A stretch of 64,000 nt of DNA from Apus apus (Eukaryota; Chordata; Aves; Apodiformes; Apodidae). Under the pieces are notes generated by a model. The model was not told the origin of the DNA and ran no database searches. It saw only the letters and a program-made list of their open reading frames with translations. Below, in pieces: positions 11,861-21,933 of the stretch. The DNA is taken from contig NC_067299.1 in assembly GCF_020740795.1 (NCBI RefSeq), forward strand, positions 10,830,194 to 10,894,193, written 5' to 3'. How positions within the stretch are numbered: the first letter of the stretch is position 1; each line of letters begins with the position of its first letter. The position numbers and the translations under genes are program-made.

Positions 11861-12892
11861 TGGATTCCTGCACAGGAGAGACTCTCAGACAACAGCCCCG
11901 CACTCGCCAGGTGCTGCTTCCCAGCACGCCCACCCCCAGACCCTGCTGGCAGGGACCCTAGTGGGATGGTGAAATCCAGGAGGAGGACCTCAGCATGTCC
12001 TTGGGGTGACGCCTGAGTATCAGCGGGGGTTCACTACAGCCACCTGGCACCCCTCTTGCTCCGGAAAGGCAGCTGTCAGCCAGCCGGCACTGCTGCAGCA
12101 CTGCTGCTACCAAGGCTTGGATGCCACAGGCACCTTGCAAGGCCAGTCCCCCTGCAGCAGAGAGTGTTCTTTTCCTGCTGGAATTCCAAGTACCTGGCCC
12201 CTCTTGGTCTTCGGGTCTCCCTTAGCCTTCGTTCGGGTCGCTGACTGGCTTCTCTTTCTTCTCCTGCTCTCTGCCAGCTCTCTCTTCTTCTTTGCCTCCT
12301 CTTCCTTCAGGTATTTCAAGATGTGTGGTGGCAGCTTCTTCTTCTTCTTGACCTGTTTACTCTGCAAGACCACCAAAATGTAACAGCAGGCAGCATTAGT
12401 CTGCCCTGCAGAGGGCTGAGTGCTTTTCATTCCCACTCTCCCTTCCGCCCCTTCTGTCTGCCTTTCTACCCCTGGGTTCCTGCAGGCTCCAGCAAAGAGC
12501 CTGTTGGGAATGAGCAGGGAGCGAAGCGACCAGCAGGCTAAAAGCCACCTGGCAGCTGGCCACCCCAGACAAGCCTTGCAGTCACCTTGCACACAGAAAC
12601 ACCCCCAAGGGAGGCCTCCGGCTGTGGCCCATCAGGCCAGCGGAGTGAAAAGTGCGTTTGCCAAGGACAGAGTAGCCCACTTCTCTCCCAGGAAGCACCA
12701 AAGCAACTGGCCGCGGGTGCCAAGAACACACAGGCAGAGCACAGTGAGAAGGGGCGGGTGTGGAGCGACGCTGCTCTGCAGGCCAGTGCAACAGGCCCCC
12801 TGCAGCAGCCCAGCCCACCTACCTTTTGTCTCTCCTCAATAGCTCTGGCAACAAAGTCCACCACTCTGTTGGTGAGCAAAGCAAGGACTTTC

Positions 12893-12976
12893 TCCTCCTT
12901 CTTCTCCTTCTCCTTCTCCTTCACCTTCTTCTCCTTCTTCTTCTCCTTCTCCTTCACCTTCTCCTTCTCCTTGACG
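12893..12976 (-). repeat. Lys/Glu-coding (GAGAAG)n tract in exon 6, unit A
   Basis: Plus-strand CTT/CTC trinucleotides read as an uninterrupted alternation of Lys and Glu on the minus strand, with occasional Val, inside exon 6. It gives a charged single helix or coil of about 28 residues. All four units keep the same length here, although the tract is of a type prone to slippage. Confidence 0.8.
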
Positions 12977-15900
12977 GAGCTCTCCTGGATGGCCGGTATC
13001 AGCCTGCAGAGACGCTCCAGGGTGCGTTGATAGGAGCGCAGCAGGAGAGGCTTCTGCAGCTGCATCTGACCCCGTGCTGTCAGGCTGGGCTGTGCCCAGC
13101 AGCCCCACTCCAATTCAGGATGCCTGAGGTCTAGGCCCTCTCTTCCCTCAGCAACAAGAGGAACAGGGGCCTATGGCTGCAGACACACGCACAGTTCCTC
13201 TGGCCTCTGCATCCAGGAGAAACATCTCCCATGGAGGAGAGACACGGGGTCACCCTCCTCCCCGGCCGCAAGCGTCTCACCTGGCACGAGGCTTCGTGCC
13301 CCCAGCTTTCTGTCCCTGCCCTGCCTTGACACGCCCTGCAGGAATCCGCTTTGGAGGAAGGCTTGCCCAACGAAGGAGCTGCATCTCAGCAAGCTCCTCT
13401 GGGAACAGGAGAGGAGACAATGGATCAGAACAGGATCTTGGGGGTGTTCTGGGTGCCTATCGTGTCCCCGTTCCCGCGAGAGTGCCCTGCAGGTCTGCTG
13501 GAGCCTGCTGTCACACTGACAAAGCTGGTCCTTCTCGTCCCTTTGGCTGAACGCCCCTGGGAAGGTGTCCCAGTGGCCACTGGAGGTGCAGGGCTGTCCC
13601 CAGACCTTGTTCCACAAGGGCTCCCTGCAGGCTTCACCGCAACAGCTACCCAGAGTCACAGGAGCTGCCTCTCCCTCTTCCAGGCATCCTGGCTCAGCCT
13701 CAGCTCTGATCCCCTCCAGACCTGGAGGAAGGAAACCTGCCAGCAACCCGCTGGGCCCTTACCTGTCTTCCCACTGGCACCAGGTTTTGGCCCTGGGGCA
13801 ACCGTCACACGTCCTGCCGGGTCTATTCTCACCGTTGCCGTCCTAGGCACGGTCTCATGCTTGTACCTGGAAAGAGGAGGAAGGCAGCAGGCTGAAGAAA
13901 GGACACCCCAGGCAGCCCATGGCGGAGGACCAGGGCAGGAAGTCCAGGTCCTGGAGGGGCAGGCGAGGCCCCGTCAGCCTGTGCCGCTGTGTTTCCAGCC
14001 TTCCAGCAAACATACTCTGGCAGGACGAGAACATCTCCAGAAGAGGTCTGGGAAGCAGCAGTGGCTTGGCCTGAGATGACCGAGTCCCTCATCTCTGGCA
14101 GCTGCAAGGAGGATGGAGAGAGATGGCAGGAGATGGGGACACTGGCAAGGGCTGGCTGCTCAGTCCGCCTTGGAGCAACACAAGGCAAGAGCTGCAGCAG
14201 CCCAAGGGCTCTGGCCTCAGCAAACCTTGCTCTGCCTGTGCCTCTGCACCCAGCCCCCCAGGAGGGGGGCAAGCAGCACCGCCCATCATCAGCCTGGCCT
14301 TCTGTCCCCAGGTGAGGCCCCTCTGGGGGTGTCTCTTGCACAGCCAGACCATGGCACGCATCAAGTGCTCTACCCAGAGCCTGCTGAGCTGCAGACCAGC
14401 AGGAGCCCAAGCGGCTGAGCGAGGCACGGCAGGCCAGGAGAGAGCAGCCCCCCAGCCCCCAGGAGCCATTTCAGGAGAGCCAAGAGTGGTGCTGGGAAGA
14501 GGAACATCCTACCCTGAGAAGAGCTTCCATGGCTTTGTCAGTCCCGTTGAGCCTTCGCAGAAAGTCCCTGTAAAAGCTCATTTTCAGGTCCTTGCCCTGG
14601 ACAATCAGCATGCCCACGTCCCGCCAAACAATGGCAACGTTCTTCCCGGTCTGCAGGCAGATGTGGAAAAGACGCAGGGTCCTTTCCATGCAAAGCTGCA
14701 CCGTGCTCTGCAAGACACCGTCGTCTGAGGCGATCCGAGCATAGGGCAGCTGCTTACGACGTCCAGGAACTGAAAGACAAGAGGAACGGGGGGCCTTGCA
14801 GAGCTGCCCAGCAGGCAGCGGTCCAAGGCAGCAGCTGCCAGGCCCTCAGGCAAGAGGTGGCTCCGGAGCTGCCCGGCTGCCACAGCCTCTGCCCAGAAGC
14901 TCGCCCTCTGCTCAGTCCCCTCTGGGCAGCAGAGCCCACCTCCCCGCTCTGCTCAAGGGCAAGTGCTGCTCTCAGCCTGCCTGCTTACCAGCAGCGGCTG
15001 TGTCAGTGCATCGGAGGCCATAATGCGTTGCAACAGTCTGGCACAGGCGGAACACGGGTCTCACCACAACCACCAGATCCTTCCCCGTCCTGACTACTGC
15101 CTTCTTCACCACCGCAAATGTCCCCAGACCAGGAATGTGGACATCCTGAAACAGAGGAGATGGTGCGTCAGAAGAAGTCTTGGAGGGACAGCTGGACGGC
15201 TGGTCAGAGAGTGGGGACGGTGCGCAGTGCCCTGCCCAGGCCTCAGCAACCCAAGAGCCAGGGGGGCTCTTTGGAAACCTTGGGAGAAGACAAACAGGGT
15301 CTGCGCTGGTCCCTCTCCCTCCCCTTTGCCCACGAGGAAGCCGAGAGGTCAGGGAGAACAGCTGTACTCCGTGGCAAAGGGCTGTCCGGACTTTGTCAGC
15401 CTTCATCAGGGTGGGAGGGGAGGAGCAGGAGGCAAGTCCCACCTGGTGGAGAGCCAGCTGTTGGCTGAGGTAAAACGAAATGCTGATCCAGAGCCTGTCG
15501 AACGCTGCAAAAACAAGGGGAGGACACGTCACGCTCTGAGGCAGCAACCTCAAAACCCTTCAGCCCACTCCGCCTCCAAGGACTGACAGGTCTCCAAAAC
15601 ACACGAGCGTTTCAGGTGGTCTCTCCAGACCCCGAGGAGAAGCACGGGACAGCCCAGCCTGCCTCCCCGAGGGCTCCTTTCCTGGCGGCTGTGCCGCGCT
15701 CCTGCGGGAAACCGGCAGCGGCTTGACCTGCCAGCAAGGGCACAGTGCTGTGCTCCACAGAGGTCTCAGCTGCTCCGAGCAGGTGCCGCCGGCTCCCCAG
15801 CAGGAAGCAGCTTCCCCGTGCCCCATCTCTGAAGCCAGCCACTCCGTGTGGCCCACCAGCACCTTCGCGCCTTCCCCGAGGCAAAGAGCAGCCCTTCAGG

Positions 15901-16060
15901 GCCAGGGACTTGCGCCTGGGCTGCCCCAGGAAGGCAGGGGCCGTGTCAGGAGAGAAGGAGGAGCCGTGTCTGGCAGATGCGCCCCTCAGCCCTCAGGGCT
16001 GCTCAAGCAGGTGCCCTCTTGCAGGCAGCCATCCTGAGCAGCCACCCCCACAGCCCTCAG

Positions 16061-16360
16061 GCTGAGAACGGCGGCAGGTTTAACAGCGGCCATCTCGGCA
16101 GCTCCTCAGAGCACGCGGCAGCGCAGAGCGGCAGCGGCACCGGCAGCGGTGAGAGCTGCTCCTTTAATTCCTGAGGATTAGAGAAGGGGCCGGGCTTCCC
16201 GGAGACGGCGAAGCCGGAGCAGAGCGAGGAGACCCGAGTCTGAGCGGGAATCCTGAGAGGAACAGGAAGGCTGACGTGGCGGGGGCCGTGGCTGAGAACG
16301 GCGGCAGGTTTAACAGCGGCCATCTCGGCAGCTCCTCAGAGCACGCGGCAGCGCAGAGCG
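16061..16360 (+). repeat. CR1 5'-UTR with a duplicated 70-bp block, unit A
   Basis: The block beginning GCTGAGAACGGCGGCAGG occurs at 16,061-16,130 and again, identical, at 16,291-16,360. The 160 bp between them are different. It lies directly upstream of the ORF1 start, as promoter monomers of non-LTR elements do. The same pair occurs at 28,710/28,940 (B) and 58,330/58,561 (D). Confidence 0.8.
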
Positions 16361-19300
16361 CAGAGCGGCAGGAGCAGGAAGTGGCGCGAGGGCGGGGAGC
16401 GCGAGCGCACGCGGAGAGCGGCGCGAGTGGAGGCAGGGAGAAGAAGACACCGGTAGCTTTCTCTAGCATGGTGACAACACGCCCTAAAACCGTATTGAAA
16501 AAGAATATGGGAACTCAGACGGAGGTTCTGAGCAGGCACGCAGCTGTGCAGGTGTCTGGCTGCAGCGAGTGCCTGAGCCTGGCACTGGTACCAGAGGGAG
16601 CCCGTGGCACCGCGTGTGTGCGGTGCGAGCAAATCAGTGATCTCCTCAGGCAGGTGGTTAGACTGACAGAGGAGGTTGAAAGACGAAGAACTATCAGAGA
16701 ATGTGAGAGCGAAATAGATTGGTGGAGCCAAACCCTGAGGCAAGGGCAGAAAGAAGAGGTGCTAGAACAAGTGATGGATCCCCTCCCTGCCTGTCCTCAG
16801 ACAGAAGGAGAGAACTTTAGGGACATGGAGGAATGGAGGGAGGTCCGTCCTCGGAGAGGCAAGCAAAAACCCTCCCAACCCCCTCCGCCCTCCGAATTGC
16901 CCTTGAAGAATAGGTATGAAGCCTTGGTACTTCAGGGACAGGAAAATGAAGTCGGAGCGATAGATTTGCCTAGTGAAGCACCTAGGACTTGTTGCTCAGC
17001 TCCATGCCTTAGGACTTCTTCAACTAAGAAGGAGAGGAGGGTAATTGTGGTGGGTGACTCCCTTCTGAGGGGAAGAGAAGGGCCCATCTGTCGACCGGAC
17101 CCATCCCACAGGGAGGTCTGCTGCCTCCCTGGGGCTCGCATTAGAGATGTTAAAAGGAGACTCTCTAGTATGGTAAATCCATCTGATTACTACCCACTGC
17201 TGATTTTTCAGGTTGGCAGTGACGAAATTATTACAAGAAATGTAAGGGCAATGAAGAGAGACTTCAGGGCCCTGGGACGGCTAGTTAGGGGTTCTGGAGC
17301 GCAAGTAGTGTTTGCCTCCATACCTCCTGTAAGAATGGGTGGAGAGGTAAACAGGAAGAGTTTGCTAATGAATGAATGGCTACAAGGCTGGTGCCAAAGG
17401 CAGGGCTTTGGTTTTTTTGATCATGGGCTGCTATATGAGACACCTGGCCTGATGGTGGCAGGTGAGATGCACCTGTCCCAGAGGGGGAAAAGGCTTTTGG
17501 GGCAGGACTTGGCAGGGCTCATTGAGAGAGCTTTAAACTAGATGTGAAGGGGGAAGGGGAGAAAAGTGGGTCTGTTAGGGACAAGCCCAAGAGGAACATA
17601 CCAGGGCCTGAAGGAAGGTGGTCTAAGGAGGATTTGGTCCCACCAGTGTGCTCTGCTTGCTTCCTGAAATGCCTGTACACCAATGCACGCAGCATGGGGA
17701 ATAAACAGGGAGAGTTAGAGGTCTGTGTGCGGTCTAAGGGTTATGATCTGGTAGCAATAACAGAGACATGGTGGGACAGCTCACACGACTGGAATGTGGC
17801 CATGGATGGCTCTGTGCTTTTTAGGAAAGATCGGTCGGTGAAGCGAGGTGGTGGAGTTGCTCTTTATGTGAGAGAGCAACTAGAATGTATCGAGTTTTGT
17901 GCAGGGGCTGATGAGGGGCAAGTTGAAAGTCTGTGGGTAAGAATTAAAGGGCAGGGTGGTATGGGTGGTACAGTTGTGGGAGTCTACTACAGGCCTCCTG
18001 ATCAAGATGCGGAAGTTGATGAGGCTTTCTACAGGCAGCTGAAAGCAGCCTCACAACTACAGTCCTTGGTCCTCATGGGAGACTTTAACTATCCCGATAT
18101 CTGCTGGAAGACTTACACAGCCAGCCTTGCACAGTCCAGGAGGTTCCTCCAATGCATTGATGACAACTTCTTAATGCAAATGGTGGACAAGCCGACTAGA
18201 AGAGGAGCGCTGCCGGATCTTGTGCTCACCAACAAGGAGGGCCTTGTTGAAGCAGTGGTGGTCAATGGCAGCCTTGGCTGCAGTGACCATGAGATGGTGG
18301 AGTTCAGGATCCTGTGTGGGAGGAACAGAATACCCAGCAGGACCAGAACCCTGGCCTTCCACAGAGCAAACTTCGGCCTCCTCAATCAATTGTTAAGGGA
18401 CAGGGTGCTGGAGGGTAAAGGGGCTCAAGATAGCTGGTCAACATTCAAGGACCACTTCTTGCAAGCACAGGATCAGTGTGTCCCACTGGGTAGCAAATCC
18501 AGTAAGGGAGCTAGGAGACCAGCGTGGTTAAAAAAGGAACTGCTGGGCATACTCAAGTGGAAAAGGAAAATCTATAGATCATGGAAGGAGGGGCTGGTCA
18601 CTTGGGAGGAATATAGGACTGTTGTCAGAGAATGTAGGGAGGCAACTAGGAAAGCTAAGGCCTCCTTGGAACGTAACCTTGCAAGTCGGGTTAAGGACAA
18701 TAGAAAGGGCTTTTTCAAATACATAGCCACCAAAACTAATACCAGAGGCAATATAGGCCCACTGCTGAATGAGGCGGGTGCCCTGGTGACAGAGGATATA
18801 AAGAAGGCAGAGGTGCTGAATGCCTTCTTTGCCTCTGTCTTTACTCCTGCAGGCTTTCCCCATGAGCCCCAGTCTCATATAGCCCCAGAAGAAGTCAAGA
18901 TAAAGGAGGAGTTTGCCCAGGTAGATGAGGATTGGGTTAGGGATCAGTTGAGTAATCTGGACATCCATAAATCGATGGGTCCAGATGAAATGCATCCAAG
19001 GGTGCTGAGGGAGCTGGCGGAGGTCATTGCTAGGCCACTCTCCATCATCTTCGGTAAGTCATGGGTAACAGGAGAGGTGCCTGAGGACTGGAGGATAGCA
19101 AATGTCACTCCAGTCTACAAGAAGGGCAAGAAGGAGGACCCGGGTAACTATAGACCGGTCAGCCTCACCTCCATCCCTGGAAAGGTGATGGAACAACTTG
19201 TCCTTGGCACTATCTCTAGACATATCAAGGACATGGGGGTCATCAAGAGCAGTCAGCATGGTTTTACCAAGGGTAAGTCGTGTTTGACTAACCTCATAGC

Positions 19301-19833
19301 CTTCTATGAGGAAATTACTAGGTGGATAGATGATGGTAGAGCGGTAGATGTGCTCTATCTTGATTTCAGTAAAGCATTTGACACCGTCTCCCACAGCATC
19401 CTTGTAGATACGTTGATCACGTATGGGTTTGATGATCAGGCAGTGAGGTGGATCAAGAACTGCTTGAAAGGTAGAAGTCAGAGAGTTGTAGTCAACGGGG
19501 CAGAATCTAGTTGGAGGCCTGTGACTAGTGGAGTCCCTCAGGGGTCAGTACTGGGACCGGTGTTGTTCAACATCTTCCTCAACGACCTGGATGAGGGTAC
19601 AGAATGTACCCTCAGCAAGTTTGCTGATGGCACCAAGCTGGGAGGAGTGGCTGACCCACCAGAAGGCTGTGCTGCCATTCAGAGAGACCTAGACAGGCTG
19701 GAGAGTTGGGCGGGGAAAAACCTGATGAAGTTCAACAAGGGCAAGTGTAGAGTTTTGCATTTGGGGAAGAAAAATGCCATGTACCAGTACAGGTTGGGGG
19801 CTGACCTGCTGGAGAGCAGTGTAGGTGAAAGGG
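16064..19833 (+). mobile_element. CR1 LINE, 5'-complete, cut off inside ORF2 (unit A)
   Basis: This non-LTR retrotransposon has a 5' UTR, ORF1 and most of ORF2. The left edge is where unit A parts from unit C (after CCCTCAGGCT at 16,063 / 41,354). The right edge is near 19,833, where ORF2 runs into retroviral sequence shared with unit C at about 47,905. The typical CR1 3' end (rest of ORF2, 3' UTR, short terminal repeats) is missing. That is the reverse of the usual 5' truncation and points to a later deletion or recombination. Confidence 0.88.
16468..17541 (+). CDS. CR1 ORF1 protein (zinc-finger plus esterase-like), unit A
   Basis: An open frame of 357 residues from ATG 16,468 ([10 protein letters not shown]...). 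The frame is open further upstream, but that part lies in the 5' UTR. In order: a Cys-rich module (CSECLSL near residue 31, CVRC near 51), a charged predicted coiled coil ([16 protein letters not shown]), a basic Pro-rich linker, then an SGNH/GDSL-esterase-like domain with [11 protein letters not shown] (catalytic Ser in GDS) and a C-terminal MHLSQRG block. CR1 ORF1 proteins are known for such zinc-finger/esterase pairs and are thought to bind the element RNA. The Asp expected three residues before the catalytic His is not seen (the residues are GEMH), so hydrolase activity is doubtful. Unit B differs (CVPC). Confidence 0.85.
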   Translation: MVTTRPKTVLKKNMGTQTEVLSRHAAVQVSGCSECLSLALVPEGARGTACVRCEQISDLLRQVVRLTEEVERRRTIRECESEIDWWSQTLRQGQKEEVLEQVMDPLPACPQTEGENFRDMEEWREVRPRRGKQKPSQPPPPSELPLKNRYEALVLQGQENEVGAIDLPSEAPRTCCSAPCLRTSSTKKERRVIVVGDSLLRGREGPICRPDPSHREVCCLPGARIRDVKRRLSSMVNPSDYYPLLIFQVGSDEIITRNVRAMKRDFRALGRLVRGSGAQVVFASIPPVRMGGEVNRKSLLMNEWLQGWCQRQGFGFFDHGLLYETPGLMVAGEMHLSQRGKRLLGQDLAGLIERALN

Positions 19834-19877
19834 ATCATGTGATCTTTGCAAAATTAGACTGGGGGCACATCCCCTAG
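17544..19877 (+). CDS. CR1 ORF2 (AP-type endonuclease + RT), 3'-truncated, RT site mutated, unit A
   Basis: Starts right after the ORF1 stop. The frame opens without a clear ATG (first in-frame ATG near 17,692), so translation may depend on reinitiation. The endonuclease/exonuclease/phosphatase domain shows [35 protein letters not shown] and SDHEMVEF. The RT shows [40 protein letters not shown] (motif A) and [10 protein letters not shown] (motif B). Motif C reads FADG where FADD is expected: the second metal-binding Asp is Gly. The last 13 or so codons come from fused retroviral sequence, which supplies the stop; roughly the last fifth of a normal ORF2 is missing. RT activity is not expected. 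A and B encode the same protein. Confidence 0.88.
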   Translation: MKGEGEKSGSVRDKPKRNIPGPEGRWSKEDLVPPVCSACFLKCLYTNARSMGNKQGELEVCVRSKGYDLVAITETWWDSSHDWNVAMDGSVLFRKDRSVKRGGGVALYVREQLECIEFCAGADEGQVESLWVRIKGQGGMGGTVVGVYYRPPDQDAEVDEAFYRQLKAASQLQSLVLMGDFNYPDICWKTYTASLAQSRRFLQCIDDNFLMQMVDKPTRRGALPDLVLTNKEGLVEAVVVNGSLGCSDHEMVEFRILCGRNRIPSRTRTLAFHRANFGLLNQLLRDRVLEGKGAQDSWSTFKDHFLQAQDQCVPLGSKSSKGARRPAWLKKELLGILKWKRKIYRSWKEGLVTWEEYRTVVRECREATRKAKASLERNLASRVKDNRKGFFKYIATKTNTRGNIGPLLNEAGALVTEDIKKAEVLNAFFASVFTPAGFPHEPQSHIAPEEVKIKEEFAQVDEDWVRDQLSNLDIHKSMGPDEMHPRVLRELAEVIARPLSIIFGKSWVTGEVPEDWRIANVTPVYKKGKKEDPGNYRPVSLTSIPGKVMEQLVLGTISRHIKDMGVIKSSQHGFTKGKSCLTNLIAFYEEITRWIDDGRAVDVLYLDFSKAFDTVSHSILVDTLITYGFDDQAVRWIKNCLKGRSQRVVVNGAESSWRPVTSGVPQGSVLGPVLFNIFLNDLDEGTECTLSKFADGTKLGGVADPPEGCAAIQRDLDRLESWAGKNLMKFNKGKCRVLHLGKKNAMYQYRLGADLLESSVGERDHVIFAKLDWGHIP

Positions 19878-21272
19878 CAACTGACACTCTGCATATCAGG
19901 GAAGGAAAACCCTTGTGGTCCACATGGCAGGTCCCTTCCGAAGATCAGGAACCAAACAATACATCATTGTGATTGTGGAAGTGGTGTCAGGATTGACCTG
20001 TGCTGAAGCTGTTTCGAAGGCAAATGGTGAAAACAGGGTTTGCTTCTTAGAAAAAGTGTTTGGGATTCTACCTAAACCCACAAATAGCCAATCTGACAAG
20101 GGAACTCACTTCACCTCACATCTTGTACGGCAATGGGCTCAAAGGGAAGGTATCAAATTGACATTTCATGTCCCATGCTACCCACAAGCTAATGGGATTG
20201 TAGAACACACTAATGGGTTAATTAAAAGTCTCGTTTGCCCACAGGACTCGAAATGGGATGAAAGATTGAGGGATGCAGTCACTACTGTGAACAACAGGTG
20301 GGGGGTGAACGGGTACCCCCGCCTGAACACTACTCAAGGTCATGGAGAAAAGGTCTTTTAAACAATCTAAAACTCCCCTCCACCCTGGACAGACTGTTTT
20401 GGCAAACCTGCCAAATACTGGTGAGGTCAAGCTCACCTTAGAAACACCAGTGAATTCAAATACATGGGTTGCATCCGATTTAAATGACAAACAACATAAA
20501 ATCAGTACAAAACGGATAATTCATGTTGTGTGTATGTTTACATTTCTGTGTACCTGTGTCTAGTGATGTTGGTTAATATATTGCAAATCATGACAGCTTA
20601 AACAGCCAGAGACATCTCGGTGACAAGACCAGGCCTGATCAACCTGCTACTGGACTCTGGAGGAGTTATTTTGTGACCGCTGTGGGACTGATCACCCCAT
20701 GGCCTAAACAAGGTGTTCTGTAACATTCTCTCCTCCTATACTTGCCTTTGAGCTGTTGTTAGCAATATATTGTTGGATGGCAGTAATTAAGAACATTATG
20801 GCAGAACTAACTGAAGAGACAGGAACGTGGTTCAAATTTGGGAATTCCCTAAATGATCTATTTTTCTTTCCTTTTTTCCACTAGGATTGAAAACTGAGTT
20901 TGTGTTATAATAACTGCAATTATTCTATTCATAATCTTGTATCCGTGTATAGCCAGCATATGTCCTTTGTGGATAAACTGTGCTCGAGTGAGACGACTTC
21001 ACTAAAGATTCCCACTAGAACAAGCACCTCAGGATCCAAGGGTGAATGATAATATAAATGCTCTCATCTGGTTCAAGAATAACAATTGAGCAACCTAATG
21101 ACTGCCAGAAGTAATAGGAGTCTGACATGTTAGTAAGACTTTGAGATGTTAGTAAGAGTTTGATTTAGACTAGATGATTGATCAATTTCAATGTTTACAA
21201 TGTTTTATTAATACTGTGTCTTAGTTATTTGTTAAAAATACATCGGATGTGGTCTGGGGCAGAAAGGAGGAG
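19834..21272 (+). mobile_element. 3' part of endogenous retrovirus 2 (integrase to env TM), unit A
   Basis: Retroviral sequence fused to the CR1. It has an integrase core (19,915-20,361), then decayed env. Near 20,780-20,865 there is a TM-ectodomain-like stretch (NIMAELTEETGTWFKFGNSL). Near 20,910-21,000 a hydrophobic membrane anchor follows, with cysteines at its cytoplasmic edge (ILFIILYPCIASICPLWINC). A purine run at 21,261-21,272 could be a polypurine tract, but no LTR with TG..CA ends was recognised after it. The class is uncertain. Confidence 0.7.
19915..20361 (+). pseudogene. Retroviral integrase core remnant (ERV2), unit A, frameshifted
   Basis: Encodes the retroviral integrase core fold: KQYIIVIVEVVSGL, SDKGTHFTSHLVRQW with the second acidic residue, and NGIVEHTNGLIKS with the catalytic Glu. 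The first catalytic Asp is not visible (the frame reads VVHMAGPF). Relative to units B-D, unit A lacks 4 bp near 20,350, which ends the frame after 148 codons. In B and D it runs 217 codons and in C 196. Confidence 0.78.
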
Positions 21273-21933
21273 CGACAAGCCATCCTGTGCCCCTGGTAGT
21301 CGCCACCCTAACTTGGGGCTGGTGGACGCTCCTTGGCTCTGGACAGTGACACTGACTGGACGGGTGGGTCAGGGGGTATCAAAGGGGCGAGGGCAGCAGG
21401 TGGGCCCTTCCCTCCTCCCTGAGGCCCGTTCGGACGCTTTCTGAGAGGGACACCCCCTGCTGCGGACACTGGTGCTGGGACCCTGCCTGCCTGCCTGCCC
21501 CGGGTCCAGCCTGAGCCTCAGCGCCGAGCGTGCCGGGGTCCCGAGCCCTGGGGTCGGGGCCGGAGCCCCCTCCCCGTCTTGCTGCCGCTGGAGGGGAAAC
21601 CAGCGGCCGCTGCACCCGCTGCCGAGAGGCTGCCCCTCCGACACCACGGGCTGCAGACCTGCCGTCCTGCCTGGCGAGAAGGGGCCACCAACTGCCTCGG
21701 GAACAAGCCTCAGGGGAACAGCACCACACACACACACACACACACTCCTCTCCTCATACTTGCACACACAGCGTGACCTCTTAAGGCGGAATGACTATAG
21801 GTTTCCTTCCCTCCTCCCTTTGGTCCTTAAACTTCTCCCTTAAAAGCATAAGACCTTTTGCATTACCTCCCTAAAGGACACTTTCTGACTGTATAGATAG
21901 AGCCATTCACATTTGCATTTTCCCCAAACATCA
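21273..21933. other. GC-rich tail of unit A; no gene
   Basis: Between the retroviral remnant and the next unit. It is GC-rich to about 21,720, followed by a short CA repeat and an AT-richer stretch to the junction. No spliced exon or domain is recognised; open frames here appear to be compositional. The same tail occurs at 33,927-34,589, 50,891-51,551 and 63,553 to the window end. Confidence 0.6.
21725..21745. repeat. (CA)n microsatellite, unit A tail
   Basis: Short CA dinucleotide run. Its length varies between units: 21 bp here, 23 bp at 34,379-34,401 (unit B tail) and 21 bp at 51,343-51,363 (unit C tail). Confidence 0.9.

Larger units (their letters stand above)
10312..15504 (-). pseudogene. 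CCDC81-like gene, unit A: exons 2-11, lacking exon 1 and promoter
   Basis: Minus-strand exons, 5' to 3': 15504-15443, 15145-14989, 14769-14513, 14101-13867, 13076-12823, 12361-12194, 11867-11491, 11196-11074, 10899-10779 and 10422-10312 (stop TGA 10314-10312). All junctions are GT..AG and the phases agree across every intron. Exons 2-3 encode the first HU-like domain (VHIPGLGTFAVVKK). Exon 4 encodes the second (NVAIVWRDVGMLIVQGKDLK, then MSFYRDFLRRLNG). This two-domain order is that of CCDC81 proteins. Downstream come a Lys/Glu block, a Pro-Ser-Ala-Arg pentapeptide repeat and a charged, helical C-terminus. Exon 1, whose intact form is in unit C, is absent: a CR1 begins at 16,064. The body is open but has no start of its own, so expression would need another upstream exon. 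Confidence 0.75.
9290..21933. repeat. Tandem unit A (12.64 kb)
   Basis: First of four direct tandem units. The left border is set by the word TCCCTGCAAAACGTTGCC, where the sequence to the left (single-copy spacer) differs from the sequence before the same word at 21,934, 34,590 and 51,552. Contents: CCDC81-like exons 2-11 on the minus strand, CR1 with ORF1 and ORF2 on the plus strand, retroviral integrase/env remnant, and a GC-rich tail with a CA repeat. The spacing from A to B is 12,644 bp. Confidence 0.95.

Noticed and set aside
10528..11961. A 477-codon plus-strand frame repeated in every unit
   Set aside because: Low-complexity Pro/Ala/Arg/Cys-rich shadow of the minus-strand CCDC81-like exons and GC-rich introns. 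It crosses splice sites of the opposite gene and has no domain.
13656..13850. A further exon between exons 5 and 6 (TATVRIDPAGRVTVAPG)
   Set aside because: Joined to exon 5 in its phase it runs into a TGA within a few codons; no other combination of splice sites gave a continuous frame.
19915..20361. ERV2 integrase as an active or domesticated host gene
   Set aside because: It lacks the N-terminal domain and a visible first catalytic Asp, is fused behind a truncated LINE, and is frameshifted in unit A. The open length in B and D is better explained by recent duplication.
21273..21720. A 3' LTR of ERV2 after the purine run
   Set aside because: No TG..CA borders, TATA box or poly(A) signal in suitable order, and no second copy within a unit to compare.
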